Part shown: piece after piece, positions 5,228-6,039 of the stretch | Numbering within the stretch: the first letter of the stretch is position 1 | Layout of the letters: each line of letters opens with the position of its first letter | Assembly: GCA_007133925.1 (NCBI GenBank) | Contig: SLLU01000084.1 | Coordinates: 1-6,039, forward strand | Source: Candidatus Halarchaeoplasma halalkaliphilum | Lineage (GTDB): Archaea > Thermoplasmatota > Thermoplasmata > Halarchaeoplasmatales > Halarchaeoplasmataceae | Length of the DNA: 6,039 nucleotides | Direction of reading: 5' to 3' | The notes under the pieces: generated by a model | What the model saw: the letters and a program-made list of their open reading frames with translations, nothing else | Told to the model about the DNA's origin: nothing | Database searches by the model: none | Made by a program: the position numbers and the translations under genes

Positions 5228-6039
5228 CTATCAATAGATGGACCTTGTAACCGTAGAAACTGCCCTGGTGATTACCCCATTCTGCACCCTCAACCGGGTG
5301 CAGGTTGGTATTCTTTCGCGTATCACAGTAAGCGTAGATGTGAGTAGCATCAACCACAATAAAACGATTTGTGATCACTCCTCTGTCATATAACTTCATG
5401 ACGAGTTTATGAAACAGTTTTTTGAGGAAATCCTCATCGATTTCACTAAAAGCACGCGAGAGTGTTGTGTGGTCCACCGAACAAGGCATACCTGTCGCTT
5501 TTTGAATACGTGTATTGTATCTTACCCAGTTCTCAGTCGTCCTTAGAGTTCTACTCGTGGTGAACATCAACAGTAGAGTGTTCAATCTATCGTCAGATAC
5601 ATCAGAACATACTTCCATCTCCGATAATAGATCCCTGAACGTTCCACAGAACTCTTCGTACGTTATCACACCGACTTCTGGTATCTCATCATCGTCTTCC
5701 TTCTTGTATCTGGGATTTGTTCGCCTTTGTTTCAACTGCGAATCGGCCTTCTTATGTCTGCGATTGAGGTATATCTTCTCACCCTGACACAGTCTCACCT
5801 GTATGGCATTACTCTCTACCAGTTTATTGAGAACTCTTTGGCAGTTCCTGCCAAGCAATTCTTCCGATTCTTTGGCGGTGATGCCCCATGGTCTTCTCGA
5901 TGCGAGATAGGATAAGGTTGCCTTTGTAGTTCTTTCGGTGTGAAATGTGATGACAGTCCTGCTGTACTTTTCTATCCGATGCCTATAGACACCCCAATGA
6001 TCCGCTCTTTTACCTATCTCCCTCGTACGTATCAGCCAC
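5136..6039 (-). CDS. DDE transposase, N-terminal part (5' end outside window), out of frame with C-terminal part
   Basis: The frame is open from the right edge to a TAA at 5136-5138. A TTG at 5856-5858 is a possible internal start, but the residues upstream (GVYRHRIEKYS, TTKATLSYLASRRPWGIT, then AKESEELL) are clearly coding and form a winged-helix-like DNA-binding region with the downstream RNCQRVLNKLVES. So the gene begins beyond the window. Counting from the TTG, residues about 90-160 form the helical domain (TGMPCSVDHTTLSRAFSEID). D170 in FIVVDATHI is the first catalytic aspartate of the RNase H fold. GYKVHLLIDAESEIP (203-217) is the following strand and its turn. After P217 the family pattern is lost: 23 unrelated residues precede the stop. 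The conserved continuation is found in another frame at 5161 and below. Such a protein would lack the second D and the E and could not catalyse transposition alone. Confidence 0.8.
   Translation of the reverse strand, partial: WLIRTREIGKRADHWGVYRHRIEKYSRTVITFHTERTTKATLSYLASRRPWGITAKESEELLGRNCQRVLNKLVESNAIQVRLCQGEKIYLNRRHKKADSQLKQRRTNPRYKKEDDDEIPEVGVITYEEFCGTFRDLLSEMEVCSDVSDDRLNTLLLMFTTSRTLRTTENWVRYNTRIQKATGMPCSVDHTTLSRAFSEIDEDFLKKLFHKLVMKLYDRGVITNRFIVVDATHIYAYCDTRKNTNLHPVEGAEWGNHQGSFYGYKVHLLIDAESEIPRTNVLLSLAQRAQDATGDDIEFR
5162..5207 (-). other. 46-base insert breaking the transposase frame, part of a strong hairpin
   Basis: The upstream frame reads IDAESEIP up to codon CCG at 5208-5210. The family-like continuation LAMILSSGNDHDS starts in the other frame at codon CTG, 5159-5161. 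Between them are exactly 46 extra bases (15 codons plus one). The 31 bases at 5186-5216 form a hairpin, read on the + strand: GAGATA (5186-5191) with TATCTC (5211-5216), and GAGGAC (5193-5198) with GTCCTC (5203-5208), around a 4-base loop ATTT. A competing hairpin CTCTC (5174-5178) / GAGAG (5184-5188) overlaps its edge. The insert falls in the turn between two beta strands. Confidence 0.65.

Larger units (their letters stand above)
4418..6039 (-). mobile_element. Insertion sequence with a DDE transposase (partial; far end outside window)
   Basis: The transposase reads leftwards and its 5' end is beyond the right edge, so only the 3' end of the element is in view. The coding part stops at 4583. 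The left edge at 4418 is a guess based on the inverted repeat with flanking direct repeats; the real edge could lie anywhere between about 4396 and 4582. Because the other end is not visible, no terminal repeat pair or target duplication can be confirmed. The family is an IS4/IS5-type DDE element by the transposase motifs; I do not assign a named IS. Confidence 0.6.

Noticed and set aside
1..6039. CRISPR array, tRNA, rRNA or defence operon
   Set aside because: No regularly spaced direct repeats, no cloverleaf-like segment and no nuclease, Cas or toxin-antitoxin motifs were seen in either strand.

Overview
The window reads as an accessory locus from a mid-GC prokaryote, most likely an archaeon. 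That call is an inference from protein style only: Ig-like surface repeats of the 'PSDxTxxAGExQxFxAxxYDxYDN' kind, a C-terminal membrane anchor with a basic then acidic tail, a SAP/winged-helix style protein, weak or absent Shine-Dalgarno sites, and many GTG/TTG openings. These features recall Thermoplasmatota-like archaea, but no rRNA, tRNA or marker gene is present to settle it.

Layout, left to right. Positions 3-599 (+) hold the 3' part of a gene that enters from beyond the left edge; it looks like a small helical and winged-helix protein of unknown role. A 71-base convergent gap (600-670) follows. Positions 671-4395 (-) hold one large cell-surface protein gene split into two frames. Its 5' part (3664-4395) encodes most of a glycine-rich, ALK/LTK-like domain. 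Its 3' part (671-3580) encodes a fibronectin-III-like domain, a LamG domain, four Ig-like repeats with one divergent domain between them, a transmembrane helix and an acidic cytoplasmic tail. The glycine-rich domain continues unbroken across the frame change, which maps to a six-G run at 3788-3793. So this was, or still is, a single product of about 1241 residues. It has no signal peptide in the window.

Positions 4396-4582 are non-coding. They contain a perfect 10-bp inverted repeat flanked by 6-bp direct repeats, just where the surface gene gives way to an insertion sequence. Positions 4583 to the right edge (-) hold a DDE transposase of the IS4/IS5 type, also in two frames. Its catalytic D, D and E are all visible, but the reading frame is broken by an extra 46 bases in the turn between two RNase H-fold strands. 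Part of this insert folds with flanking coding sequence into a strong hairpin. The start of the transposase and the far end of the element lie beyond the right edge.

Working model (inference): an IS of this family landed in or beside the 5' end of the surface protein gene and separated it from its signal peptide and promoter. Both genes have since acquired frame disruptions, or carry assembly errors or recoding sites at those points. No defence system, CRISPR array, RNA gene or operonic pathway is visible.
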